Origin: Cytidiella melzeri
Lineage: Eukaryota; Basidiomycota; Agaricomycetes; Polyporales; Irpicaceae
DNA: 12,738 nucleotides
NCBI GenBank assembly: GCA_022592445.1
Contig: JABYQR010000672.1
Span: forward strand, 1 to 12,738
Direction: 5' to 3'
Below are positions 1 through 8,483 of this stretch, piece by piece. Position numbers and translations under genes: made by a program. Under the pieces are notes generated by a model. The model was not told the origin of the DNA. It saw nothing but the letters and a program-made list of their open reading frames with translations, and did not search any database. Position 1 is the first letter of the stretch, and every line of letters begins with the position of its first letter.

Positions 1-2821
1 ATCGTTCGGTCAAGGCTGAACCTCTTTGAAAGGATACACCAGATGCAAGAAGAGGAGGGCTTGAACAGAATGGGCTGTGGGCGCGTTTGCAAGTGAAGAG
101 GAGTGGGGGTTGGCGCAGTGGCTGATGAGTAGCGGTCTGAGTCAGGCCAAGATCGACAGGTACTAAAGCTTGGATGGTGAGTAGTCCTATTACCTTGCCG
201 CGGAATTGTCTCATAAGGAGTCATAGACACAAACCAGATGTCACTCTTGTTAAAGACAAGCGAAGCTTTCTCGACAAAATCAATTGTCTTCCTCGCGGTC
301 CTGGATGCAGTGCGAGATCTTCAAAGCTGTAGCGATAAGCGTGATGAGGAAGGGAGAGAACGTGTGGAGGTATTTGAGCTATGGAAGCGGGACCCTATAG
401 AGTGCATTCGTGAGATCTTATCCAACCCGATGTTCAGAGAGCACCTCCAATACGCACCTGAACGTTGTTATGAGGATGAGTGCTGAAGAAGCTGATATTG
501 AGCAAGATGTGGAGTGGGGCATGGTGGGAGAAAGTTCAGGTAAGGCGCAGCATAGGTGGACAAAAGACAATGAGAAAACTCACGGTGGCTGTATAGAAAC
601 TGCTTGAGAAGGGGCAACATTGGTCCCAGTAATCCTCGCGTCCGATAAGACGCAGCTATCAAATTTAGCAGCAATAAATCTGCATGGCCTGTTTAACTTA
701 GCATTGGGAACATCTCAAAAGCTGTGCGAAGATCTCCCTTGTCTCACGCCACAGTCTTGATAGGTTACCTCCCGGTATCAAAGATGGAGTGTTTCTCCAA
801 GGCCAAACGCTCGTCATCCGTCTATCAGCTCTTCCATGACTGCATGCGCTCTCTTCTAGCACCCCTTATCAAGCAGAAAAGAGGGGTGGAGATGGTCTGT
901 GCCGATGGCTGTGTCCGCAAAGTGTATCCAGTGATAGCGGCGTACATTGCGGACCACCCAGAACAATGTCGTTGCATGCTGCCGGCAAAGCCATTGCCCA
1001 AGATGTCTTGTGAGACCTGACAAATGAGGCCAGCCAATTGAATTGCCGTTTCTTTGAGATCCAGTCAGACATGTCGATGATCCACAAAACACTTCAGTCC
1101 AGTGGATTTGAACCTGCGGGTTTTGAGGACGCTGGGTCAAGCGATGACCCGTCCTGGAAGAACCTCCCGTACTGCGACATCTTCCTGCATAACTCCGGAT
1201 CTTCATGCATCAGCTGCACAAGGTATGTTCAAGGATCATACCGTAAAATGGGCAACAGCCTGCGCAAATGAAAAAGAAGACAAGGTCAATTGTTGGTTCC
1301 ATGCGATGCCATCTCATCCCAATCTTCGCCATTTCAGGAAGGGATCTCGTTGGTTTCCCAGTGGACGGGTAATGAGTACAAGCAGATGGAAAAGGTGTTC
1401 CTTGAGTAATTGCAGGAAGTGCCGAAGCGATGTTTTCAAAGCTGTACAAGCAATTTTAGACTTCATCTTCTACACCCACTTCGAAACACATACCGAGGAG
1501 TCCCTTTCGCGTTTGGATGAAGCATGGACCAGCTTTCATGTGCATAAGCAGGTATTTGTTCAACTAGGGCTACAGAAAGACTTTAACCATTCCAAAACTC
1601 CACTTCACGACTCACTATACCGAGTCCATCCATCTTCTAAGAACTGCAGATGGCTACAACTCTGAAGGGCCTGAACGTCTCCACATCAACTTTGCCAAGG
1701 TTGATTATTGCACGAGCAACCGGAAGCAGTACATCCAACAGATGACTGTGTGGCTGGATCGACAGGATGCTGTGCGTCAATTCAACAACTATCTCTGTTG
1801 GTTGAAACAGGACTGTATCTCGCAGCTGCCTTCGCCTCAGGTGGGAGAGGAGGAGAATTGTGAAGATGATGAGGAAAATGGAGGTGAGGACAACAATTCC
1901 AACCTGTCACTGGGAGTCAGCGCGGAAGACAACAACAAGTACAAAATCTCTCGGAAGCCCACGTGTCCCAACACATCAGTCAAGACAATAGTCAACAATT
2001 TCTGTGGGCCAGACTTGGCTCGATGCCTGAGTGAGTTTGTGACAAACACCCAGGCTCTCCTCTTGGCTCAAGCACCAAGGTATTTGACTTCATCGTCAGC
2101 TTCGGAAATCACTGGCACTCTGCGGACAACATCCCATTCTGTGTCTTTCCTTTGTTCCATTAACAACTACACAATGCTTGCGGTATAAAAACAATTCAAG
2201 AAAGCTACCTCTTATGAGCCAAGTCTCGAATAAACCTATTCTAGATTCAGTCCGTGCATTTCCTGCTCAATCAGCAAAACCGTCTCAGTGTGTTTGTGCT
2301 CAAGCTGCGCAACTATTTACGGTGCTTGCCTACAACAGCACGGATGGTGGCAGCGGTACAGAGGAGGATTGAGGAGCTGTCAAGAACCCTATAGATGGTG
2401 AGTTCCTTCGTGTTTGAGGACGTGATGCAATCTCTGACATGTAGCAGGCATAACAGTTGGGCAGGTTCGAGTTATCTTTCGCCTTCCAGAGAATCTCAAT
2501 CATCTCAGTAAGGATCCGCTGGCGTATATCGAATGGTTCACGCCCTTCTCGCACTACGATAATACTGTTGGCATGTTTTCTGTGGCGCCATCGCAAAGAA
2601 ACCACCGTCGCCGTGCATCAATCATCCCCATTTCCGCCATCTTACGTTCGTGTCATCTCATTCCTGTGTGGGGTCGTGCTGCCAACGTTTATTGGACCTC
2701 GGAGAATGTAATCGAGCGATGCCCTCGTTTCTATGTAAATACTTACTTGCGGCACTCAGATTTCATTCTATTGCGATTTCTCGTAGACAGATGGCGCAAA
2801 AACCAAGCATCCGTTACCTAG
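1..2821 (+). pseudogene. Plavaka-type (CACTA/EnSpm-like) transposase, 5'-truncated by the window and heavily decayed
   Basis: This is a remnant of a large fungal DNA transposase that would cut and paste its own element. Recognisable blocks appear in order but in changing frames. They include an N-terminal EEEWGLAQWL-like block (about 92-127), FELWKRDPIECIRE (about 373-414), the YLPV...ECFSK and [13 protein letters not shown] blocks (about 760-870) and [11 protein letters not shown] (about 939-971). Further on come KDHTVKWA (about 1230-1255), AILDF (about 1450-1465), a YNSEGPERLHINFAK block (about 1655-1700), QYIQQMTVWLDRQ (1729-1767), EWFTPF (about 2530-2550) and a C-terminal RNHRRRASIIPI block (about 2597-2632). 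The last frame ends at the TAG at 2819-2821. Two intron positions survive: 177-237 and 540-596. Decay includes a TAA at 164-166, a TAA at 694-696 where the family usually has tyrosine, an extra base near 1586, and shifts near 305-335, 480-490, 1343-1346, 1403-1405, 1437-1441 and around 2170-2200. The Plavaka name comes from memory of the family. That it is dead is certain from the sequence. Confidence 0.85.
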
Positions 2822-2888
2822 CTCATGTAACTTGAATTTCATTCCATTATTCTCTTCAGCAGTGCAGCCATGCCAGTGTAGACCTACA

Positions 2889-3023
2889 GACAGGTACCTA
2901 GTAAGCGAGTAAACTACGTAGCGCTACCATCGTCCACGGGCACTTCGTAGTATTCTGACAGGTACCTAGTAAGCGGTAAACTACGTAGCGCTACCATCGT
3001 CCACGGGCACTTCGTAGTATTCT
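2889..3023. repeat. tandem duplication of a 68-bp unit (two copies)
   Basis: Copy 1 (2889-2956, 68 bp) and copy 2 (2957-3023, 67 bp) lie head to tail. They differ only by one missing base (AAGCGAGTAAAC versus AAGCGGTAAAC). Each copy holds the palindromes GGTACC and CTACGTAG, and a pair of inverted arms ACTACGTAG...CTTCGTAGT enclosing about 22 bp. A third partial copy of the palindrome region follows at 3024-3036. Near identity points to a recent duplication. The unit starts 68 bp after the end of the Plavaka reading frame, so it could belong to the 3' end of that element, but this is inference. Confidence 0.9.
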
Positions 3024-3737
3024 ATAAACTACGTAGTAATTCCGTGTTTCCTGATGTAAGAGTGACGATGCAGAAGGAGTTCTGTGATAGACGCACCAAG
3101 TACCCGGCGTTTGTCTTGCTGATGCGAGCAAGGCGTAGAATGCTCGTCGGTGATCTGGCAAAGGAATCAATCATCGCGCTTGTTGTTGTGGGTGCTCCTG
3201 TCAGGTCAGTACTGTGTCATCCTCCACGAGAGAAGAGAAGGGGGAAGTTGTATCCAGCGAGGTGAGCAACTCGACTGGCTTGAGTCGAGTCAATGAATGT
3301 CCAACTGGCACTGCTGTGAGCCTCAACTCGCCGTCAATGTTCGAATGCTCTAGCTGGTGGCGTCCACGTATAGTACGAAGAATGTGAGAATATTCGCCGA
3401 ACGGACAGACTCAGAGTCGATCGCGCAGAACTGCAAAGATCTAGAGATCCAAGTTGATTACGTCAGCGTTCAGATATCAATCGTTTGCTCCCATGTCCAT
3501 GGGACAGCCAGCCGTAACAAAGAATGACGTGGGTGATGGAGAGGGAGAAGGTGATGAGTAGGCACAAGGAAGCGAGGAAAGAGAGAAGGAAGCGAATAAA
3601 GAGTCGTCGAAGAAGAGAAGACAGCGCAGAGGCGCATGATTAGATCACGTGAAAGGCCGCGCGTATCCCTATAGGGTAGAAGAGTCGGGCATTGATAATT
3701 GCGAATTCTCTGCGAAGAGGTTATGCGTCGGTGGGTT
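3024..3737. other. non-coding stretch with a small hairpin and a purine-rich tract; no gene recognised
   Basis: No reading frame here shows a recognisable domain; the longest open stretch (3044-3265) has no features that suggest a protein. A perfect 8-bp inverted repeat, ACTCGACT...AGTCGAGT, lies at 3269-3290 with a 6-nt loop. A strongly purine-rich tract runs from about 3535 to 3640. It is followed by TCACGTGA (3645-3652), an E-box/CRE-like palindrome, and the palindrome CCCTATAGGG (3667-3676). A purine tract, CACGTG-type site and TATA box in this order are compatible with the U3 part of an LTR, but no LTR start could be fixed. Confidence 0.6.
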
Positions 3738-3907
3738 ATAGTATCAAAGTATGGGTTATAGTTAATGGCTTTTCAGCTCCGGCTCACGGACTAGTAGTTA
3801 CCGGACTCTCTTTTGTTTTCCGTATATGGTTGCTCTATTGTTCTTTCTTCACGCGGACACATCTGTATCACAGATTTTCCTTTTTGGGTCGCCTGAGGGC
3901 TCTGTCT

Positions 3908-3913
3908 TATATA
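3908..3913 (+). promoter_or_regulatory. TATA box (TATATA) of the LTR-like region
   Basis: TATATA sits in the context TCTTATATACC. About 30 bp downstream, at 3939, begins the 28-bp block that is repeated at 4068. That spacing matches the usual distance from a TATA box to the transcription start in LTR promoters. No transcript evidence is available from sequence alone. Confidence 0.45.
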
Positions 3914-3938
3914 CCTTCGCCCCCGCTCCTGACACTCC

Positions 3939-4124
3939 ATCGTGCTCTTTCTCTTTCGCACCTGGAGTGAGTATTCTTTGTTGTCCCTCACATATGCAAT
4001 ATGCTCACAGCCTGTACCTTTAGTTAACTCGCTCTGCTCGTGTGTCTTAGGTACAGTCACTATGCTAATCGTGCTCTTTCTCTTTCGCACCTGGATTAAC
4101 TCGCTCTGCTCGTGTGTCTTAGGT
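3939..4124 (+). repeat. block A - intron-like insert - block B, then A and B again fused without the insert
   Basis: Block A (28 bp) is at 3939-3966 and repeated identically at 4068-4095. Block B (29 bp) is at 4024-4052 and repeated identically at 4096-4124. In the upstream copy A and B are separated by 57 bp (3967-4023). This insert starts GTGAGT, contains TGCTCAC as a possible branch site and ends CCTTTAG. In the downstream copy A joins B directly at exactly those boundaries. Fifteen unrelated bases (4053-4067) separate the two copies. The arrangement itself is read directly from the sequence; its origin is discussed in the findings. Confidence 0.9.
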
Positions 4125-4252
4125 CCTTACGACGGCAAGTGGGATTACGACTGCGCATCCATCCCTGCCTCTAGACGTGTTGAATACATTTGACCGGCCT
4201 TAATAGTATCAAAGTATGGGTTATCTCAAAGGTTCCCCGCAGGAGAAGGTAC

Positions 4253-4304
4253 GCCACTGGACACCCAAAAAATTAGTTGCGCTAATAGAAGGTGGGCCAG
4301 TGGC
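4253..4304. repeat. inverted repeat / potential hairpin
   Basis: GCCACTGG (4253-4260) pairs perfectly with CCAGTGGC (4297-4304) across 36 bp. An outer pair CCCCG (4235-4239) and CGGGG (4307-4311), and an inner TTAG...CTAA in the loop, could extend the fold to about 77 nt. It could be a fragment of a terminal-inverted-repeat element or a structured transcript; nothing decides between these. Confidence 0.5.
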
Positions 4305-5249
4305 AACGGGGTAGCTGCACCAAGTAATGTTATTGGCTGGGTCACTGACTTGAGGGTAATAGTAGTTCTATTGAGTGGATTCGCCACAATGTAGCTCAAC
4401 GTGTTTCTGAAAAGAAAAGAAAGAAAGAAAAAAACCGTGTTGCAGCGCGTGAATGAATACTGTTTACTGCTGTCTTCCGTAAGTGCATTGCACGGCTGTG
4501 TAACACATTCAGCAAAAATCCATTTGCAGCTTCAGGGGATTCGCGTTGTGCTACGGCATATGCATGAGGTGTTGCTAGAGCAACATTGTCGAGTCAAGGT
4601 CAAACAGCCTCGAGAGAGAGCTGCATTTCCTCCTCCCCTAATCACCCTCTTCAAAACTAATCACTCATTGGCCTCTTTCTAAGTTTTTTTGCCCCTTGCT
4701 CGAAGCGACGCTATTGACTACGTAGCCATGCCCAAACTTCTCCACTTGTGTGCACAGGAAGGCCCGCTTTCACTGCCATATCACAGCCAAAATGTTGAGG
4801 AAACGCGAGCTGCAGATGCATTGTCCGATACCAGTGTAAGTACACACATTCACTGTAGCAGAGAGTCGAACACTTACTCCCTGGATGCTGCTCCAGCTGC
4901 GGTCTGGCTTGTGGGACAGCATGGGAGGTTCGTGTGTCAAACGCGGATTGCTGGGCCCGAGCGGGCTTGAAGGCCTGCCCACTCTTGGTTGGGATGAGCG
5001 ACGCGAGAACGTTGAAGTACGTATTCACGATGTGCCTCATCTTCTTGTACTGATTTATTCTCAAGCTCAAGATTAGATATCTTTATTGTAGTGAGGAACA
5101 ACGTACTCAACTGGCACGGCTCCGGTCCGCGGGTTGATTTCACACTCGTGTCTTCTCTCCCTCTACTGGAAGTCAGGTCGCGGCCACTCAACTTTGCGTG
5201 CAGCACCGTTTGGACTCTCAATCACTAGAACAGTTAGAGAGTAAGTGGA

Positions 5250-5308
5250 GTATAGTATGGTCAACGAAGTGGGCTACCCGTACCGGTACTACGAAGCGTG
5301 TACTATAC
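5250..5308. repeat. inverted-repeat cluster just upstream of the MULE remnant
   Basis: GTATAGTA (5250-5257) is inverted as TACTATAC (5301-5308). Between them lies the perfect 10-bp palindrome GTACCGGTAC (5280-5289), flanked by two copies of ACGAAG. It lies 68 bp before the first recognisable MULE coding frame, so it may be a regulatory or terminal segment of that element. No matching inverted copy was found downstream of 8260. Confidence 0.5.
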
Positions 5309-5376
5309 CAATGGTAGTAGCACTCACTTCAATCGCATGAATTTGACATGTTAATCTTGTTGTCTTTGTTACTTGA

Positions 5377-8260
5377 AGCGTCTGCGGTTACGATACATCG
5401 GTACGAAAGAAGGGGAACTTGAAGAAGCGAACGCGTGACGAAGCTTATGGGGTAGCTGAGACGGGCCAGGCTGGAGCCAGTGAGGATCATGCTATTCGGC
5501 GAGCAGCATACATCTACACCGGCTGCCTCGCTCATGCCGACGTGACATATCAGATAGGGGAAGACAGTAAGATGAGTGTGGTCACGCGAGTCCTTGCCTA
5601 CCTAGAGCACAACGACAAATGTCGTACGGCAGAGCTGGATAAGATCCCTGCTATCCCACTGCATGAGCACGTTGTTGAGGTCGCACTGAGGCAGTTGGGA
5701 AACGGAGCAGGGTATGCCGCTGCTACCTATATGTTGGCCCCGACAATGTCTGATAATCTGAGTTCTTCTAGGATTAATGTGATCCAATCTACCAATATCA
5801 ACATGCTCACTCACCTTGCATACCGAGGTCAGAGCCCAGCCAACGCGCTCGCCACCATAAACCATCGCTACAATATATTACCTTCGGATTTCAGTCGGCT
5901 TTACCGACAACACTATTGCAAGGCCTTTAGTATTGACATCAAGATTGCCGCAGAACATAACGTCGATAATTGGCTGAATCCTGACAGTACTCACTTCAAG
6001 CCTGACCTTCATAAATCCGTCTTCCAGTACAGCGCCCGTGCTAGTGAGGGAGAACGGTTAAAAATCTCCATCTCGACACCAGAAATGAAAGATGCCGCAT
6101 GGGCGTTCTGTCATAAGAAGCAGCTTGTCCTAGACGGGATGTTTGGACTCTGCACCTCACGGCTCCTCGTTTGGATTGCCCTTGGAGTTGACGAGTCCGG
6201 GCATGGCCTTCCAGTAGCAATGTTCTTGTTCTCCGCCCCATCTGGTAATCGCGCAACACACGCGGGATATGACACGAACATTCTCGCGGAGCTTCTCTCT
6301 GGATGGAAATCCTGGCTTGGCGAGCGGCATGGGGAAAGGTTTACACCGTACGCTGCAATCACAGATACGGACTTCAAAGAGCGCGGTGCCCTTCTACGTG
6401 TGTGGAGCGATCTCATCCTCTTGCTGTGTAAGTTTCACATTCGCCAATGCTGGACAAATAAACGGAAGAGTTCGCTGCCGCGTAGCGAGTCCCACTGGCG
6501 CATATATGCAAATAGCAGACTGTTAACTCTGGAAGAAGCGTACGTACAGCAGATTACTTACCAGATTCCGTGCCCAAGATGATCTCTTGTAGACTTCTGG
6601 CCACTACTTGCCACGCAGACGGCTTGCATTTGATCAATCGAGCTCGTGAAGATTTCAGTTTCCTAGGATTGGATAGAGACGAAAACAGTACCTCGATGGC
6701 GTAGCAAAGTATTTGGACTACTTGCTCACGACCTGGATGCCTCGGGAGCTATGGAGTAGCTGGTCCCTTCACGGGCGTAAGAAAGCGGCCGATCGCTTAG
6801 GAATCCCGGTACAGGGTGTGCTTCCTACGACTAACCACCTAGAATGCTCAACGGCAACTTGAAGTGGAAATACGTACCTCAATGGCAGCACTCCGGCCAT
6901 CGCCTACGATTTGACATGCTTCTTTATCGTCTTGTCTCCAATATTCTTCCTCAAATCTATGCACAGCATCGTATGGTCACACAGTACAATACCTGGCGAC
7001 ATAAGCGGTTCGGCCATTCAGTGATCACCGCGACATCATCGAATTTGCGTTTGCATACCTCATCTGGTGCACCTTGCCCTCGGCTTGCATGGTATCCAGC
7101 TGATGAATGACGTGATGCCGACGCACGTGCCATCTTTGCGTCGAGAAAGCTGGCGCCTGTCCCAAGTGCACGGCCCTACGAGCTGTGGGCAAAATGCGCA
7201 TCAATGAGCAGCGAACATACATTCTACTGGCTCACTATGCACCCTACCGGAGCAGCAACCTGTACTTGCCCAGACTGGCTTCAACGGGGTGGTGCCTGCA
7301 AGCATATGCGAGCATTCAGAATGCTGGTCGAGCAATGGATGGAAGGAGGCCACATCCTTCGCGGTTCCTTCTCGTTCCCGGCCAGCTTGTCAGATGCGAA
7401 GGAGATTGAGGTGAAAAACCGTGCTTGGTACGGCGAATCCTACGCAAAGGCAGTAACCTCTCCACCGTTGGAGGAATCTTTTCCGAGATCTCAGACGTCC
7501 AGCATTGCAGCAGTGCAGGGAAACTCTCACCTGCTAGATTGCAGTGAGAGTACAGGGCTACCTAGGCATTTGGAGTCAGCTCGGTTCAGTCACTCTGATA
7601 CTGACAAGGACTCATTATTGCCACCGCCCTCGCATCCTCGCAGCACTGTCCTATTAGAAGCTGATGCTGACGAAGCTTCTGAAATCTTGAGGACAACAGG
7701 CGAGTTGTTGGCTTTGGATGATGAAGTACAAATCAGCGATCAGCCTGATACCGCTGGCACTGAAGTCGAGGTACGCACTGTTTTTATCCCTAAAGCCTAT
7801 GAAGTGCTCACCAAACATTTTCATTCCAATGGAAAGTCCGTCAACAATCGCAGAGCTCTCCAGCTCCAGCTAGATCAAAAATTCAAGCACGATACGGCAA
7901 GAATCTTACCAGCGCTGCATGCATCACAGTGATGCTTGAAGATCCACATTTCTCGCTCAACATGGATGGCTCGTATGATGAGTTTCACAATGTCATCCAG
8001 CAGATTGCGCTGAAGATGAGAAATCCTAGAGATACCAGTGAGTGTTTATTCCGGCCCTGTGGATCTGGAAACAAGATGACGATGACTCACCTCTTTCAGT
8101 GCAACCAATTCCCTCATTAGCTGCTACGACCACCAACTCCGTTGCGTCCACAGGATCAAGCATACCACCGCTAACTGCCAGAGGAGTTATATACCGAGAT
8201 ATCCTTCCACCATCACCAGAAAAACGGCAAAAACGACATGACTCCCATGGCACCTTCTAG
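5377..8260 (+). pseudogene. Mutator-like (MULE) transposase with C-terminal SWIM zinc finger, inactivated
   Basis: This remnant encoded a Mutator-type DDE transposase. The frame is open from 5377, near a possible splice acceptor (GAAG ending 5378). No plausible ATG exists, so the N-terminus is missing or lies on an unrecognised upstream exon. The sequence shows KKRTRDEA (from 5422), a GCLAHADVTY block (about 5521-5550) and the first catalytic Asp in LDGMFG (GAC at 6133). The second Asp is in ITDTDFKERG (GAT at 6364), the CKFHIRQCW motif is at 6427-6453 and the third acidic residue is in TTNHLE (GAA at 6842). GHRLRFD follows, then a SWIM finger CxCx9CxH (Cys codons 7261, 7267, 7297; His 7303). 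A Ser/Pro-rich tail ends SPEKRQKRHDSHGTF with TAG at 8258-8260. Introns 6540-6592 and 8038-8099 restore continuity. Breaks: a frame change at 6677-6701, a one-base loss at 6842-6850, TGA at 7108-7110 and a frame change near 7920-7932. Long intact blocks suggest younger death than the Plavaka copy. Confidence 0.88.
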
Positions 8261-8483
8261 ATGTAGCGTGAGTAGCTCTGCATAATAGTGATAAATACCT
8301 ATGCGCATGTTAATGTTCCTATCCGTGGCACGTACTTGAGTGGTTAGGATGGTCTGGCAGGTTGGTGTTGTGCGTTCGAGAGATGTTTTATTTCGTGTGA
8401 AGAAAATATATTCTCACCTTCCGTTTATGGACAAGAGCATTGTGGCCGTGAGTGTATGGAGGGGAGGAGGAGGTACAGCTGGT
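8261..8483. other. short spacer with no recognised gene
   Basis: This is the stretch between the MULE stop codon and the minisatellite. It has no conserved reading frame and no copy of the inverted repeats found upstream of the MULE. A weak tRNA-like arrangement around 8335-8385 was considered and rejected. Confidence 0.5.

Larger units (their letters stand above)
3738..4224 (+). mobile_element. LTR-like repeat region bounded by a 22-bp direct repeat
   Basis: A 22-bp sequence (core TATCAAAGTATGGG) occurs at 3738-3759 and again, identical, at 4203-4224. Between the copies are a TATA box (3908-3913), pyrimidine-rich leader sequence, a repeated pair of short blocks (3939-4124) and a stretch around 4126-4192 that ends GAATACA. 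TG...CA ends, a promoter and no coding sequence would be expected of a solo LTR or LTR fragment. The CA end is plausible here; a matching TG start and a 4-6 bp target duplication were not found. The 22-bp direct repeat is too long for a usual LTR target duplication. It could be an internal repeat or something other than an LTR element. Confidence 0.35.
4225..5376. other. non-coding stretch with inverted repeats; no gene recognised
   Basis: Open frames on both strands (for example minus 5070-4711 and plus 4401-4682) show no recognisable domain. An A/G-rich run (GAAAAGAAAAGAAAGAAAG) lies at about 4409-4427. A donor-like GTACGT at 5017 and GTAAGT at 4836 could mark lost 5' exons of the downstream MULE transposase, but no conserved N-terminal motif could be found to confirm this. 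Inverted repeats within the stretch are listed separately. Confidence 0.5.

Noticed and set aside
3524..4192. Complete solo LTR with defined TG...CA ends
   Set aside because: A CA end before 4193 is plausible, but no TG start paired with a matching 4-6 bp target duplication could be found, so only an LTR-like region is reported.
4836..4858. Intron GTAAGT...GTAG as part of a 5' MULE exon
   Set aside because: At 23 bp it is too short to splice, and flanking translations show no MULE N-terminal motif.
4711..5070. 119-codon open frame on the minus strand
   Set aside because: No recognisable motif, no intron consensus that extends it, and composition looks random.
8335..8390. tRNA-like boxes: GAGTGGTTAGG followed by GCGTTCGAGAG
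   Set aside because: The segments flanking TTCGAGA do not pair into a T-stem, and no anticodon stem or acceptor stem could be formed.
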